From: Pogonophryne albipinna
Taxonomy: Eukaryota > Chordata > Actinopteri > Perciformes > Artedidraconidae
Direction of reading: 5' to 3'
NCBI GenBank assembly: GCA_028583405.1
Contig: CM053260.1
Span: forward strand, 19,422,813-19,486,812
Length of the DNA: 64,000 nt
Below the pieces are notes generated by a model, which was not told the DNA's origin, made no database searches, and saw only the letters and a list, made by a program, of their open reading frames with translations. Position 1 is the first letter of the stretch. The number at the start of each line of letters is the position of its first letter. The translations under genes and the position numbers were made by a program. Shown piece by piece: positions 40,107 to 49,719 of the stretch.

Positions 40107-40546
40107 AAAGGTAAACATAGATGGGTACATAGAATATGAATAAATCGTCACCGATGTAGAGGATATATTTTTTTATTCACTTTGAACTCGGCCAAGTCAG
40201 CAGTTTAATGGAGTTTAATGCTTTGGGATTTAAGTTAGGCCACATAGTACGTGCATGGGTTTGAAAGTATAACGTGCTAGCCTGCTGTAATTCATCGTAT
40301 AGTCAGGCACACATTTATGAGATTTAACAATGGCCAATTATATTTCTTAAATAATATGTAGCCTATTCCCATAGTATAATTTATGGGGCAACAAGGTGAG
40401 GTGTAAAATGTGTTTTAATATCATACGTTTTACGCCAGCAAACTTCTTGTACGGACTTCGGCAGTAGTGAAGACTCACTGAACGAATTAAGTACAAAGAC
40501 GAATCATTCGCGAACGTGCAAATCACCAGAAGTCGTTCGCGAACCG

Positions 40547-40592
40547 GTGAACGAATCAGTGAACGAATCAGTGAACGAATCAGTGAACGAAT
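40547..40592. repeat. 12-bp tandem repeat (GTGAACGAATCA)
   Basis: Three perfect units and a fourth partial unit lie just inside the right end of the hAT. They are probably amplified subterminal motifs. Confidence 0.9.
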
Positions 40593-40679
40593 CTTTAAAG
40601 TGAACTGAATCAAAAGATTTGTGTCCCCGAAGGGAATCTAAATGCCCATCACTAATTGAAATGTTGGTTCTTCTGGGTT

Positions 40680-41074
40680 GTTCTATCCACGCTCAGCTAC
40701 CGCACCGCAGCTGCCTGCACTGTACAATCGCTGGAGGACTGGGCTGTCACTCAAAAACTGAGTAGCCAATGGGAACGCACCCCTGAAAGTCCCGGACGTT
40801 TGTGTCAGAATTGAAAACAAAAAATGAGGGAGCGCAAATGAGAAAGCTGCAACGAGAGCAAAAGTCTGATCATTGAGAAAGAAGCAAAGAGAACTGCAAA
40901 CAAAAAGATGTGTTAAAACAAAGAAAAAATACATAGTTTACGTGATTACACAAATGATTTGTTTGCAACTTATAGTTTTATTTTTGAAATTAAATGTATT
41001 CTGCTTGACTCCGTTTTTTTGCTTGATTCTGAGAAAGCGTTGCTTTATCTTTATGATACAAAACTAATCCCATA
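40680..41074 (-). repeat. Right TIR of the 4.2-kb element
   Basis: Inverted partner of 36871-37290, estimated at 85-90% identical by eye. Frames at 40683-40934 and 40873-41067 run through it and are not genes. Confidence 0.82.
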
Positions 41075-41080
41075 CAATAG

Positions 41081-41992
41081 ATGCAGTGAGTAGTGAGGCG
41101 GAACGTTTGTGTTCGATTCAATGGTTCCGGGTTATCGATTAAACCGACGGACGTTCCTGGGGTTTCCGTTTCCTCAAAAATAATCTGGAAGGAAACGGAA
41201 CACAACGTGTCCTCATTACTTCTGTTTCACCTGCACCATACAGGTTGGTAAACTGTGCATAAATCACAATGAATAAGGTATGCGTAGATAATATGTAACG
41301 GCCCGCTAACAGTTAAAGACTTTGTAGCGCTGTTTACATGTGTAAAACCGTTAACTAGTGTGTGTGTATTAGACTAGCTTCCCTGGTACGGCGTCATTTT
41401 GGGGACAACGTGATCTGACGCAGTAAGGATACAAGTTTGTCAGTATATCTGAAGGCTCCCGCACACTGAGTATTTACATGCATGTATAGTCATTGTTTGT
41501 TTGTAATAAATATGTACTTTGTAAGGGTTGTAAGTTAGTTACTGTTGGTAAAACAGTAAGGTTGTTTGTTACACTTAAATATGTTTCAGTTTAGTGACCT
41601 GCCATTAATGGCCGAAGGTAAATAGTCAACATGACAGGTTAGAGGGGTCATGAAATTAAAAAGAAGAGTAGTATTAAATACAGGTTAATACTGGATACAA
41701 ATGTATTTAAGGTACAACACATTTTATTGAATGAAATTCAATTCGACATGTGTTTATCACATAAAAGAGTAACATACAAACAGAGTGAAGGTATGTGAAT
41801 GGTTATTGAGGAATGTAAGTCGAAACTGAAATGCATAAGATAATTCATGTTTATATGATTTTGTGTAATAAAACAACTCAGAAGTAATCTGGAAGGAAAC
41901 TGAACACAACGTGTCCTCATTACTTCTGTTTCACCTGCACCATACAGGTATCATCACTGTTACTGTGGTCCTCATATCGGGGACCCGTTACA
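41081..41992 (+). repeat. 5' LTR of the gypsy element, second part
   Basis: Matches 60607-61522 with small differences, including 13 extra bases near 41100. It ends ...CCCGTTACA. It contains two copies of a ~72-bp block (41173-41247 and 41878-41950) that begins near TAATCTGGAAGGAAAC and ends CACCATACAGG. Confidence 0.93.
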
Positions 41993-41997
41993 GTTCT

Positions 41998-42015
41998 TGG
42001 GGGCTCGTCCGGGAT
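41998..42015 (+). promoter_or_regulatory. Primer binding site, proline-tRNA type
   Basis: TGGGGGCTCGTCCGGGAT is complementary to the 3' end of vertebrate tRNA-Pro, the primer site best known from gammaretroviruses. It begins 5 bases after the 5' LTR. This placement confirms the LTR boundary and the plus-strand orientation. Confidence 0.9.
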
Positions 42016-42162
42016 CGGTGCCACCTACTGGTCGGGAGCTGATCCATTAATGACTTCTAGGACCAATACCGGAGCTGATGCGAGCAGAGAGCTGTAAGCT
42101 GGAGCAGACGTGGAACCATTGCTGAACTGAGCGATCCATCGTGAGTGAATAGGCTCTGTGCA
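42016..42162 (+). other. Gypsy leader before the ISL2EU insertion
   Basis: About 150 bp of untranslated leader without a clear frame. It ends at GTGCA (42158-42162), which recurs at 49879-49883 on the other side of the insertion. Confidence 0.6.
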
Positions 42163-42280
42163 CAATATGGCGTCTATCAACTTCTGGCGGGTGGGTGTGA
42201 GGGCGAGTACTTCCGGTTTGAGTACAGAGTTTTGACAGCTTGACAGTTTGACAGTTTGTTATGACACACCAAGAGCAAGA

Positions 42281-42838
42281 ATGAGCGGATTTCGGGGTAA
42301 AGAAAAGCGATTGGCCTTCCAGCGGGTAAGAAAGTCAGCACTACATTGCTGTGTGCCCCTGTGTACGAATTCGTCCCGTTATAATCAGGAGATAAGTTTC
42401 CATGCATTTCCCATTGATGCTGAGATAAAGGCTCAGTGGCTGATCAAGATCCGTAGGGACAATTTCAGCCCCACAAAAAATACCCGTGTGTGCAGTAGGC
42501 ATTTTCGACCGGGAGACTTATTGGTCACAGCTGGAGGACTGCACAGAGTACAGAAAGGAGCTATACCTGTTCTCTTTGCATGGAATAATTACGAGCTACC
42601 TACACCAAGACGAATTGTTTGGGAGCGTCGGCCGAGGGCAGAGAGCCCCACCCCGGACTTGACAGCTGAGTACGAGGTGGAAACAGCTACGCTGCCTGAT
42701 CATGAGTACCAACGAGAACAAAGCCTTGAAAAGTCAGATTAGGGAGCTCCAACACCAGCTGGAAGTGTTACAACTGCGATCTCATTTCGGGATACAACGC
42801 CTGGCAGGGTCGGACGAGGACATTTGTTTCTACACCAG
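42281..42838 (+). pseudogene. ISL2EU transposase, exon 1: THAP domain and coiled coil
   Basis: From ATG 42281, the frame encodes a THAP zinc finger (C2CH). CCVPLC near residues 24-29 supplies the first cysteines, a conserved Trp follows in AQWLIKIRR, and CSRHF holds the C-x2-H pair, with the closing GAIPVLF corresponding to the AVPTIF box. THAP domains bind transposon ends. After about 154 codons the frame closes at TAG 42740-42742, while an overlapping frame continues with a heptad-rich segment (SQIRELQHQLEVLQL) and then FYTR, which fits a frameshift near 42700. The exon ends at CCAG before GT (42839), a plausible splice donor. Confidence 0.75.
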
Positions 42839-42958
42839 GTTTGTTTATAAGGCTATCAGGATGTTGTTATGGCCATTAGTTTGAAAAACACCTTTCATTT
42901 GGGGAAGCTAATTTAAGAAACAAAACGATGTCTAACATGAACAATATTACATTCTTAG

Positions 42959-43091
42959 ATTTGCCACATACAAGCATTTCCTTGCCTCTTGGAAATTGGT
43001 GGAGCCAGCAGCCAACACCAAGATGGTGCGGATCACCAACGACAAGGCATCCTCTGCCAGCAGCTCGGATTCCTCTCAACCAACAACAACG
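42959..43091 (+). pseudogene. ISL2EU transposase, exon 2
   Basis: The acceptor TTCTTAG lies just before 42959 and a donor GTATGC follows 43091. Joined in phase to exon 1, the reading begins FATYKHFLASWKLVEPAA, a motif that links the N-terminal region to the catalytic domain in this transposase group. The rest is serine-rich. The phase fits exons 1 and 3 without further changes, which supports the spliced reading. Confidence 0.65.
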
Positions 43092-43181
43092 GTATGCAGC
43101 ATACAAGCATGGATGTATATTAATAATTATGCACGCTGCGCACTATACCACCGTTTAACAAGTGCATCACATCACTCACAC

Positions 43182-43218
<37 letters not shown>
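43182..43218. repeat. (CA)n in transposase intron 2
   Basis: About 18 CA units lie between exons 2 and 3 of the ISL2EU transposase. Frames crossing it with Thr-His runs are artefacts. Confidence 0.95.
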
Positions 43219-43220
<2 letters not shown>

Positions 43221-43314
43221 AGAACAACAAACCCCAGGAAAATGTGTTACAACTGTACCCGGTCTCCCCTATAACAGAATCTACAGTATGCCTAACACTT
43301 ATTTGTTTTCACAG

Positions 43315-44083
43315 AAATTTCCACCCATAGATGAGCTGCTGCTGTTCCTCATGCACCTGTCAGTGGGCCTACATCTGAGGGATCTATCAGAACGGTTTGG
43401 CATTCACCACACCACAGTCAGCAGAATTATTTCCACCTGGACACACTTCCTTTACCAACTGCTTGGAAGCAAACGTCTGTGGATCCCACGCGAAGTTGTC
43501 AGAGCTCACCTTCCACCAGAGTTTTCAGTTTTCCCTGACACACAAGTGGTGCTTGACTGCACTGAAGTATTCTACCAGACTCCATCATCTCTCCTGCTGC
43601 AGAGTGAGGTGTTTTCAACATACAAGTCGCATGCTACATTCAAGGCCATGATCGGCATGGCACCACATGGTGCCATTACATTTGTGTCTGGCCTGTATGC
43701 AGGATCTATGAGTGACCGGGAGATTTTCAAGCTGTCTGGCATCGTGAGCCTGCTCACACCAGACATGGCGATAATGGTCGACAAAGGGTTCCTTGTGGAC
43801 AATCTGGTTGAGGGCAAAGTTTGCCGGCCTGCCTTTCTGTAAAAAACAAAAACAAATGAGCAGGGAGGATGTCAGGCAGACTCAATCCATTGCACGTCTG
43901 AGGGTCCATGTGGAGAGGTGCATCCGAAGGGTCAAAGAGAACAAACTCTTTGACAAAGCCATACCACTGTCTGTGTGTGGAAGCATTGAGGAGATTTTCA
44001 ATGTGGCTTGCTTCCTGGTCAACTACCAGAACGGACCACTGGTGAAAGCATGGGCAAGCATGGGCAAGCCTGGGCAGCAATGA
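43315..44083 (+). pseudogene. ISL2EU transposase, exon 3: DDE_Tnp_4 catalytic domain
   Basis: After the acceptor TTTTCACAG, the frame opens KFPPIDELLLFLMHL and a helix-turn-helix-like LRDLSERFGIHHTTVSRII. This is followed by a DDE_Tnp_4 nuclease core: VVLDCTEVF carries the first Asp, SDREIFKLSG and MVDKGF the second region, and RLRVHVERCIRR the terminal Glu. The reading stops at TAA near 43840 within an A-rich run. A second frame then carries the Glu-containing part to TGA 44081-44083, so one frameshift near 43835-43855 inactivates the protein. The catalytic residues themselves look preserved. Confidence 0.85.
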
Positions 44084-44222
44084 TTAAAAGATTTCTTGCT
44101 CCCAAACCAATTGTGTATTTCATTGTGGTCATTACAAAAAGCAGTTATACCATACTATGTTTAGGTACTAATGAATTATAACCTCAAAACAAATGCACAC
44201 AAAAATAATATAGGACAATACG

Positions 44223-44361
44223 CTGGCCTGGGAGCGCCTTGGGATCCCCCAGTCCCCCCAGGTTGATGTGGCCAGGGAAAGGAAAGTTTGGGGCTCTCTG
44301 CTGGAACTGCTACCCCCGCGACCCGACCACGGATAAGCGGGAGAAGATGGATGGATGGAAT
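44223..44361 (+). mobile_element. 5'-truncated LINE tail (RTE/Rex3-like)
   Basis: The last codons of a reverse-transcriptase frame (ERKVWGSLLELLPPRPDHG, then stop) lead directly into GATAAGCGGGAGAAGATGG and short ATGG repeats. This is the usual 3' end of a common fish RTE-type LINE. Only ~140 bp remain. It sits between the transposase gene and the hAT. Confidence 0.6.
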
Positions 44362-44589
44362 ACACAATATAATAAATCCACAATATGATAACATTTTACA
44401 GATTCATTTAATTAACTTTTACAAAACATAGGTTGATGTTATATCGGGGGGAAAAAATACATATTTAAACATTTCAATTAGTCTCTGCATATTTAAGTAA
44501 TGCTAGTTTATGAACAGATGAACAGATCAATGCAAGATAAGTTAGTTAGCATCCACAACATTTGTTAATGAATAACGTAATATGACATT

Positions 44590-45288
44590 TAGGGATGCTC
44601 CGATCGATCGGTCACCGATCGAGATCGGCCGATACTCACTCTCTACCGATCGATCGGTGCTCTCTAAACATGCCGATCGCGAAAGCCACACTTTTCTCTC
44701 TGTGCGGCAAAACAAGCTCGCCAAAATGGTTTCACCGGTCTGGCATTATTTTAAGGTGTCCGAAAAAGACAGTAAAATAGCGGTATGCAACGTGTGTGTG
44801 AAGCAGAATTCCTGCAGCTCCGCCCGCCGGACCGGTAAGCGGAGCGAAACACACAAGAGTTAGACCTAACACACTTAGCTATTTTATCTACCTCTGGAAC
44901 AAGCTAAACTAGTTATTATAAATATATTTATTCTTCACTGTCGGGTCACTCATTACTGGATCAGTGAGCTGCATGAGATACTGACAGGCTGTCAGGAGAG
45001 GGAGAGAGGGAGGGAGGAAAAGAGCGCTTCCGCTAATTTCTCCCGTGTTATTATCCAAAGTGAATGTCAACTTGAATAATGTACATCATTTGAATGTAAT
45101 AATTAAGTTGATTGTTGTTTGTGAATGAGCCCCATTAACTGAGTTTTGAACATCACTTTAAATGGAAGATTTAAAGTGATGTTTAAATCTTCCATTTAGG
45201 CCCCGCCCACTCAATCGGATCAGCGATCGGTATCGGCCGATACTGATTCCGGCGAGCGGCCCCAAAATTGGCGATCGGAGCATCCCTA
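44590..45288. mobile_element. hAT non-autonomous element with BED remnant
   Basis: TAGGGATGCTCCGATCG at the left and CGATCGGAGCATCCCTA at the right are flanked by identical ATGACATT (44582-44589 and 45289-45296). Repeated CCGATCGATCGG-type palindromes crowd both ends. The left half keeps the beginning of a hAT transposase gene, and the right half contains interleaved inverted repeats near 45150-45195. Confidence 0.93.
44725..44863 (+). pseudogene. hAT transposase BED-finger start, truncated
   Basis: From ATG 44725 the frame reads MVSPVWHYFKVSEKDSKIAV and then C-x2-C in CNVC, followed by a basic segment ending at TAG. S-x-VW-x-YF ... A-x-C-x2-C is the start of a BED zinc finger, the DNA-binding module of hAT transposases. 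The His-x3-5-His/Cys half is missing, as is the whole catalytic and dimerisation region. The frame is a relic of the autonomous parent. Confidence 0.75.
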
Positions 45289-45482
45289 ATGACATTAAAT
45301 GTCTGCCAATAAACACCCCTTTCTTCCTCACATTGGTCCTTTGAGTAAAGGATCTTTTTGACTTATTGAACACACTTGGTTCTTGTTTTAGCAATTGAAA
45401 TAACTATATACAGGAACATATTCATGTTAGATCAGTAATGTAGTGTGATGTAGTGTGGTACACTAATGTAGTTTAGTGCATA

Positions 45483-45980
45483 TCAGTCCATGTAAAAATA
45501 AAAATAATCTCCCTTCTCCCTAATGGTTGTAGCCACCTCGCAGTCTCTGCAGATACGCTGTATAAGGATATCCTCCTCTGCAAAAACGACGAAATCGCAC
45601 CACTCCATCCCTGTGAGTAGGAGCTGGCCTTGCACCTGCCAATAGTAGCTATGAGACTGCTTCAGTTTTAATGTGCCACTTTGCATTTTTAAGTAGCTAC
45701 AGTCCACATAACTTTTTGCATTTGGGCATTTTATTTCAACAAGTCCAAAAGGTGGGCTCTCAGTTGGGTCAAACACCAGACCGTCAGGAGATGACCCTAA
45801 CCAGGGGGCATCTGGGTGAATGACAAACCCACACGGCCAGTAATTGGTGTTTTTAATCCGGCAGTATTCGTGGATGGCAACCGGTTCCAGTGCCAGTCCC
45901 CTCTTCATTGACGCTGTTTGCGCCACTCCCTTCCGAATCCGTTGTGCCAAGTTTTCAGCCGAAACTCTGACCTCGAACAT
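45483..45980 (-). pseudogene. ISL2EU second protein: YqaJ/lambda-exonuclease domain
   Basis: This minus-strand frame carries the YqaJ viral-recombinase fold. Successive blocks are LALEPVAIHEYCRI, WLGSSPDGLV (metal-binding Asp), GLVEIKCPNAKS (the E-x-K motif) and SYYWQVQGQLLLTG (the Q-x-Q helix). Proteins of this fold are Mg-dependent exonucleases of the PD-(D/E)xK class. In ISL2EU transposons this nuclease accompanies the transposase, with an unclear role, perhaps end processing or repair. The start near 45980 is not real: coding continues upstream in another frame after a shift at about 45960-45985. The C-terminus stops at 45483-45485. Catalytic residues look intact. Confidence 0.88.
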
Positions 45981-46326
45981 GGCATACTTCCCTGAAACGC
46001 GAAGAAGTTATTCTTGGCCTCCTAACACAGTGCCATTCCACACTGTCGCTCTGCTCCCTTGTGGCCACCTCGATTTTCCTTGCCATGAGCAATGTTGTCG
46101 CAAGTGACAGTAGATGGAGGTGCTGTTGGTGACTGCACACAAACTCACAGGTGGTAGGCCCCAGCCTATCGCCATCCACAGGTAGAGGTGGTGGTGGAGG
46201 GGCGTCTGGTTGACGCACTATAATCCGGCTAAGAGGTAGTGGATGCTGGTATGAGATAGGGCTACCTTCCTGAACTTTTCCAAAGGTGGAGTTAACCAGT
46301 GGCACGTCCACACCTATGGTCCACAC
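45955..46326 (-). pseudogene. YqaJ protein, linker exon
   Basis: The frame carries the region preceding the nuclease domain: a proline-rich linker, then EVATREQSDSVEWHCVRRPR leading into the YqaJ start. Its true upstream continuation lies in another frame through 46327-46450 (RYKAVRGELPDPDVLKVSEA). The two frames are separated by a short duplication of GTGTGGAC near 46305-46325, which gives a frameshift. Membership in one gene with the YqaJ and SWIM parts follows from order and strand. Confidence 0.6.
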
Positions 46327-46563
46327 TTATAGCCATGGTGGTGATCAGTGGTGCGATGTCTGCTGAGAAGTCCTTGTATGCCTCGCTGACTTTGAGGACA
46401 TCTGGGTCTGGCAGCTCCCCCCGTACGGCCTTGTAACGTGTACTCCTTTGAACATTTGTATATGATAATTAGGACTTTAAGAACAATTTTACACTCAGAC
46501 AACAATCACAAAGTTGTAGCAGGCTACATACAATTACTTAGGACAATAGATATTACTTTACAC

Positions 46564-46635
46564 CGTCAGCAACTGTAAACTGCTTTGGCTTAGTGGAAAT
46601 GAACACCATGTCACTCACTCTGCCTGGTTTCACAC
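46564..46635 (-). pseudogene. YqaJ protein, small internal exon
   Basis: On the minus strand, an acceptor TTAATAG precedes GVKPGRVSDMVFISTKPKQF and the exon closes before GTGTAAAG. Both splice signals are plausible. The short peptide has no domain of its own but is in the right place between SWIM and linker segments. Support is moderate because it rests on splice sites and coding-like sequence only. Confidence 0.5.
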
Positions 46636-46765
46636 CCTATTAATTCCACAAAATAATTGTCAAGTTAATTGAAATGGTCATTGATGCAACATACTAAATC
46701 AGCTCTTGGCACAAAGGAAATACTCATTAAACCGTGGATTGGTAGTGAACACATACTGTACTTAC

Positions 46766-46960
46766 CATGGTTCTTAGCTTGTGCCATCGCTGCTCTGTTT
46801 CAGTGCAGCTAAGGACAGGGGGTACAGCAGCCAGGTTGAGTGTGGAGTAGTGCGCGGTCTGGAACAGCAGTGCAACATTGTGGATGCAGAGTGCTGTTCC
46901 AGCTACACAGGAACACTTTGCCACTGCAATCTCCACAGGTGAGCAGTTCTCAAAGACAAT
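46766..46960 (-). pseudogene. YqaJ protein, SWIM zinc-finger exon
   Basis: The minus-strand exon runs from acceptor GTGTAG to donor GTAAG at 46765. It contains AKCSCVAGTALCIHNVALLF: C-x-C ... C-x-H is the SWIM zinc signature, found in Mutator-type transposases and in the partner protein of ISL2EU elements. SWIM domains bind DNA or protein. In this gene it lies N-terminal to the YqaJ nuclease, so the protein would be a DNA-binding nuclease. Confidence 0.75.
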
Positions 46961-47603
46961 CTACACATTAAAACAAAATGTCAGTCATTTTACATTTAGG
47001 ACACTGCTTCAATACAACACAGAAAAATGAGAAAGCTGAGAGCAGGCTGATCAGGCAAGTAGTAGGTGTGGGAAAAGGCTAAACCATGTCAGGTTATCAG
47101 TCACATTACATACACAGAAGTTCTGCTGTTTGGAATACTGTAATTTAAGGACATTGAAACAGATAAGCTCTCTCAGCTGTCTCAATTTATTATCTTATTA
47201 TATTATAACTACATAAAATAGTGTTAGTAGAACGTTGAACAGCTTAACATAGATGTAGGGTACAAAACCAGCACTTACCTAACACTGGCCCATACAAATA
47301 ACTGGACCCTACATGGATTATACTAACCATACAGTAAAGAACAGCATCCGTCACAACCAGTTTCTGGGGTTTCCATGAAAGCAGAGACGGTTTTCAACCT
47401 CTCATTAAGAATCTTTGATGAAAGCTAAGTTTGGGTTTAGCTAATGTATTTATCATTTTACACGAGAGGGTTACAAAACGAAAATAAATCTGTAGCCCCT
47501 TCATGCTACACACACATAGCTAGCTACCAGTTGATGTGAGCTAATGTATTGTCACTATGTAATCTGTTGCAACACGTCAGCTAGCTGGGCTTTTTTGAAT
47601 CCT

Positions 47604-48010
47604 CAATCACAGGTTACCTACTCTAGCCACATCAAAACCCCAGAACATGAACCTGATTGAGGCTTTGAACCGATGAACACTTTTTATTTCCCTCCCTACT
47701 CTGAGATCGTGAGGCTTTTCATGCTTTCTCATGGACCTGTAACAGCTAGCCCTGACGCTCACTCTCCCTGAAGGTAGATCTTTGTTTGAAACTGTGGGGA
47801 ATTGGACATCATTCATGTTATCCAAAACACGTAATAGTACATCATTAAAACGCTTTACACTGTATCAAGACTGTCAAGTTGTCAAAGTTAGCCAGTAACT
47901 ACAGCTTTGTTTGTCACTTACCTTCATAATTGTCGATGTAACTGGATATGTACATCTTGAACCCCTTTTCTCTTTTGCTCCTCGGGGCTGAGCTTGCCGC
48001 TGGTACCAGC
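47604..48010 (-). pseudogene. YqaJ protein, probable N-terminal exons
   Basis: Near 47935-48000 the minus strand reads RSKREKGFKMYISSYIDNYE and then meets GTAAG, which looks like a first exon. A second frame around 47690-47825 contains ASCYRSMRKHEKPHDLRV, resembling the segment that precedes the SWIM finger. Exact exon limits are uncertain. Confidence 0.45.
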
Positions 48011-48099
48011 CGATGTACATCACTGATGTTAACTTTCGGTAGGTCTTGGAGACATCGAGTGTAAAATATCACGTTAACGTTAGCCTTCTCACTTTGCTC

Positions 48100-48149
48100 T
48101 ACCGCTATCTGTATGCTATCTGTATGCTATCTATCTTGCTATCTATCTA
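48100..48149. repeat. GATA-type microsatellite, left of Tc1
   Basis: CTATCTGTATG- and CTATCTAT-type units. The same microsatellite resumes at 49720, showing that the Tc1 element landed inside it. Confidence 0.9.
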
Positions 48150-48471
48150 CACTGAACAAAAATATAAATGCAACACTTTTGTTTTTGCTCCCATTTTTCA
48201 TGAGATGAACTCAAAGATCTAAAACATTTTCTATATACACAAAATAACCATTTCTCTCAAATATTGTTCACAAATCTGAAAAAATCTGTGATAGTGAGCA
48301 CTTCTCCTTTGCCGAGATAATCCATCCCACCTCACAGGTGTGGCATATCAAGATGCTGATTAGACAGCATGATTATTGCACAGGTGTGCCTTAGGCAGGC
48401 CACAATAAAAGGCCACTCTGAAACGTGCAGTTTTGCTTTATTGGGGGGGTCTGGGGGGGTCCGAAAACCAG

Positions 48472-48867
48472 TCAGTATCTGGTGTGACCACCATTTGCCT
48501 CACGCAGTGCAACACATCTCCTTCGCATAGAATTGATCAGGTTGTTGATTGTGGCCTGTGGAATGTTGGTCCACTCCTCTTCAATGGCTGTGCCAAGTTG
48601 CTGGATATTGGCAGGAACTGGAACACGCTGTCGTATACGCCGATCCAGAGCATCCCAAACATGCTCAATGGGTGACATGTCCGGTGAGTATGCTGGCCAT
48701 GCAAGAACTGGGATGTTTTCAGCCTCCAGGAATTGTGTACAGATCCTTGCAACATGGGGCCGTGCATTATCATGCTGCAACATGAGGTGATGGTCGTGGA
48801 TGAATGGCACAACAATGGGCCTCAGGATCTCGTCACGGTATCTCTGTGCATTCACAATCAATAAAAT
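48472..48867 (-). pseudogene. Tc1 transposase, C-terminal catalytic part
   Basis: The frame carries the second and third catalytic residues. LQHDNARPHVAR holds the second Asp and PDMSPIEHVWD the Glu, separated by 34 residues, giving the DD34E spacing of Tc1. It ends at a stop in the GGHTRY context, close to the expected C-terminus. The frame is offset from the N-terminal part, and the break lies at about 48852-48862, where a few bases appear to have been lost after FID. No other defect was seen. Confidence 0.9.
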
Positions 48868-49480
48868 GCACCTGTGTTCGTCGTCCATAACGTACGCCTG
48901 CCCATACCATAACCCCACCACCACCATGGGCCACTCGATTCACAACATTGACATCAGAAAACCGCTCACCCACACAATGCCACACACGCTGTCTACCATC
49001 TGCCCTGAACAGTGAAAACCGGGATTCATCCGTGAAGAGAACACCTCTCCAACGTGCCAGACGCCATCGAATGTGAGCATTTGCCCACTCAAGTCGGTTA
49101 CGACGACGAACCGGAGTCAGGTCGAGACCCCGATGAGGACGACGAGCATGCAGATGAGCTTCCCTGAGACGGTTTCTGACAGTTTGTGCAGAAATTCTTT
49201 GGTTATGCAAACCGATTGTTGCAGCAGCTGTCCGAGTGGCTGGTCTCAGACGATCTTGGAGGTGAACATGCTGGATGTGGAGGTCCTGGGCTGGTGTGGT
49301 TACACGTGGTCTGCGGTTGTGAGGCCGGTTAGATGTACTGCCAAATTCTCTGAAACGCCTTTGGAGACGGCTTATGGTAGAGAAATGAACATTCAATTCA
49401 CGGGCAACAGCTCTGGTGGACATTCCTGCTGTCAGCATGCCAATTGCACGTTCCCTCAAAACTTGCGACATCTGTGGCAT
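48855..49480 (-). pseudogene. Tc1 transposase, N-terminal part
   Basis: It starts at ATG 49480. A paired-like helix-turn-helix is visible in TRAVARELNVHFSTISRLQR, followed by an AT-hook-like RPHNRRPRVTTP, a second DNA-binding subdomain, and then the first catalytic Asp in GVLFTDESRFSLF. It reads through GGGVMVWAGVRYGRRTQVHF before the frameshift leads to a false stop at 48833. The protein would bind the TIRs and cut at TA sites; this copy would make only the DNA-binding half. Confidence 0.9.
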
Positions 49481-49719
49481 TGTGCTGTGTGATAAAACTG
49501 AACATTTCAGAGTGGCCTTTTATTGTGGTCAGCCTAAGGCACACCTGTGCAATAAAGGAGGAGAAGTGCTCACTATCACAGATTTTTTCAGATTTGTGAA
49601 CAATATTTGAGAGAAATGGTTATTTTGTGTATATAGAAAATGTTTTAGATCTTTGAGTTCATCTCATGAAAAATGGGAGCAAAAACAAAAGTGTTGCATT
49701 TATATTTTTGTTCAGTGTA

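Larger units (their letters stand above)
39282..40654. mobile_element. hAT non-autonomous element in the 4.2-kb transposon
   Basis: TAGTGATGGG at the left and CCCATCACTA at the right are flanked by identical ATTGAAAT octamers (39274-39281 and 40655-40662). Subterminal CGTTCGCGAACG-type palindromes occur near both ends. There is no transposase. The inside contains three diverged ~110-bp tandem units (39791-40106), and the right end contains four 12-bp units (40547-40592). Confidence 0.93.
36871..41074. mobile_element. Long-TIR DNA transposon splitting the 5' LTR
   Basis: The empty site is visible in the 3' LTR, which reads GGTCGATAGATGCAG without interruption. The inserted unit begins TATGTGATTAG and ends CTAATCCCATA, with about 400-bp imperfect TIRs (about 36871-37290 and 40680-41074). 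CGATAG on the left and CAATAG on the right are probably the 6-bp duplicated target with one change. No transposase is encoded. It contains a Harbinger derivative and a hAT. The superfamily is unknown to me; a 6-7-bp duplication would fit Dada- or IS3EU-like groups. Confidence 0.82.
48150..49717 (-). mobile_element. Tc1-like transposon, near-complete
   Basis: The ends are inverted repeats starting CACTGAACAAAAATATAAAT and flanked by TA on both sides (48148-48149 and 49718-49719). The terminal 159 bp (48150-48308 and 49559-49717) appear identical. Homology continues inward, but the right side lacks about 60 bp that the left side has. The 1568-bp unit encodes one transposase on the minus strand, broken by a frameshift. 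Identical ends suggest a recent insertion or recent repair of one end from the other. Confidence 0.95.

Noticed and set aside
40547..40592. CRISPR-like short regular repeat
   Set aside because: The 12-bp units are directly adjacent without spacers, in a eukaryotic transposon.
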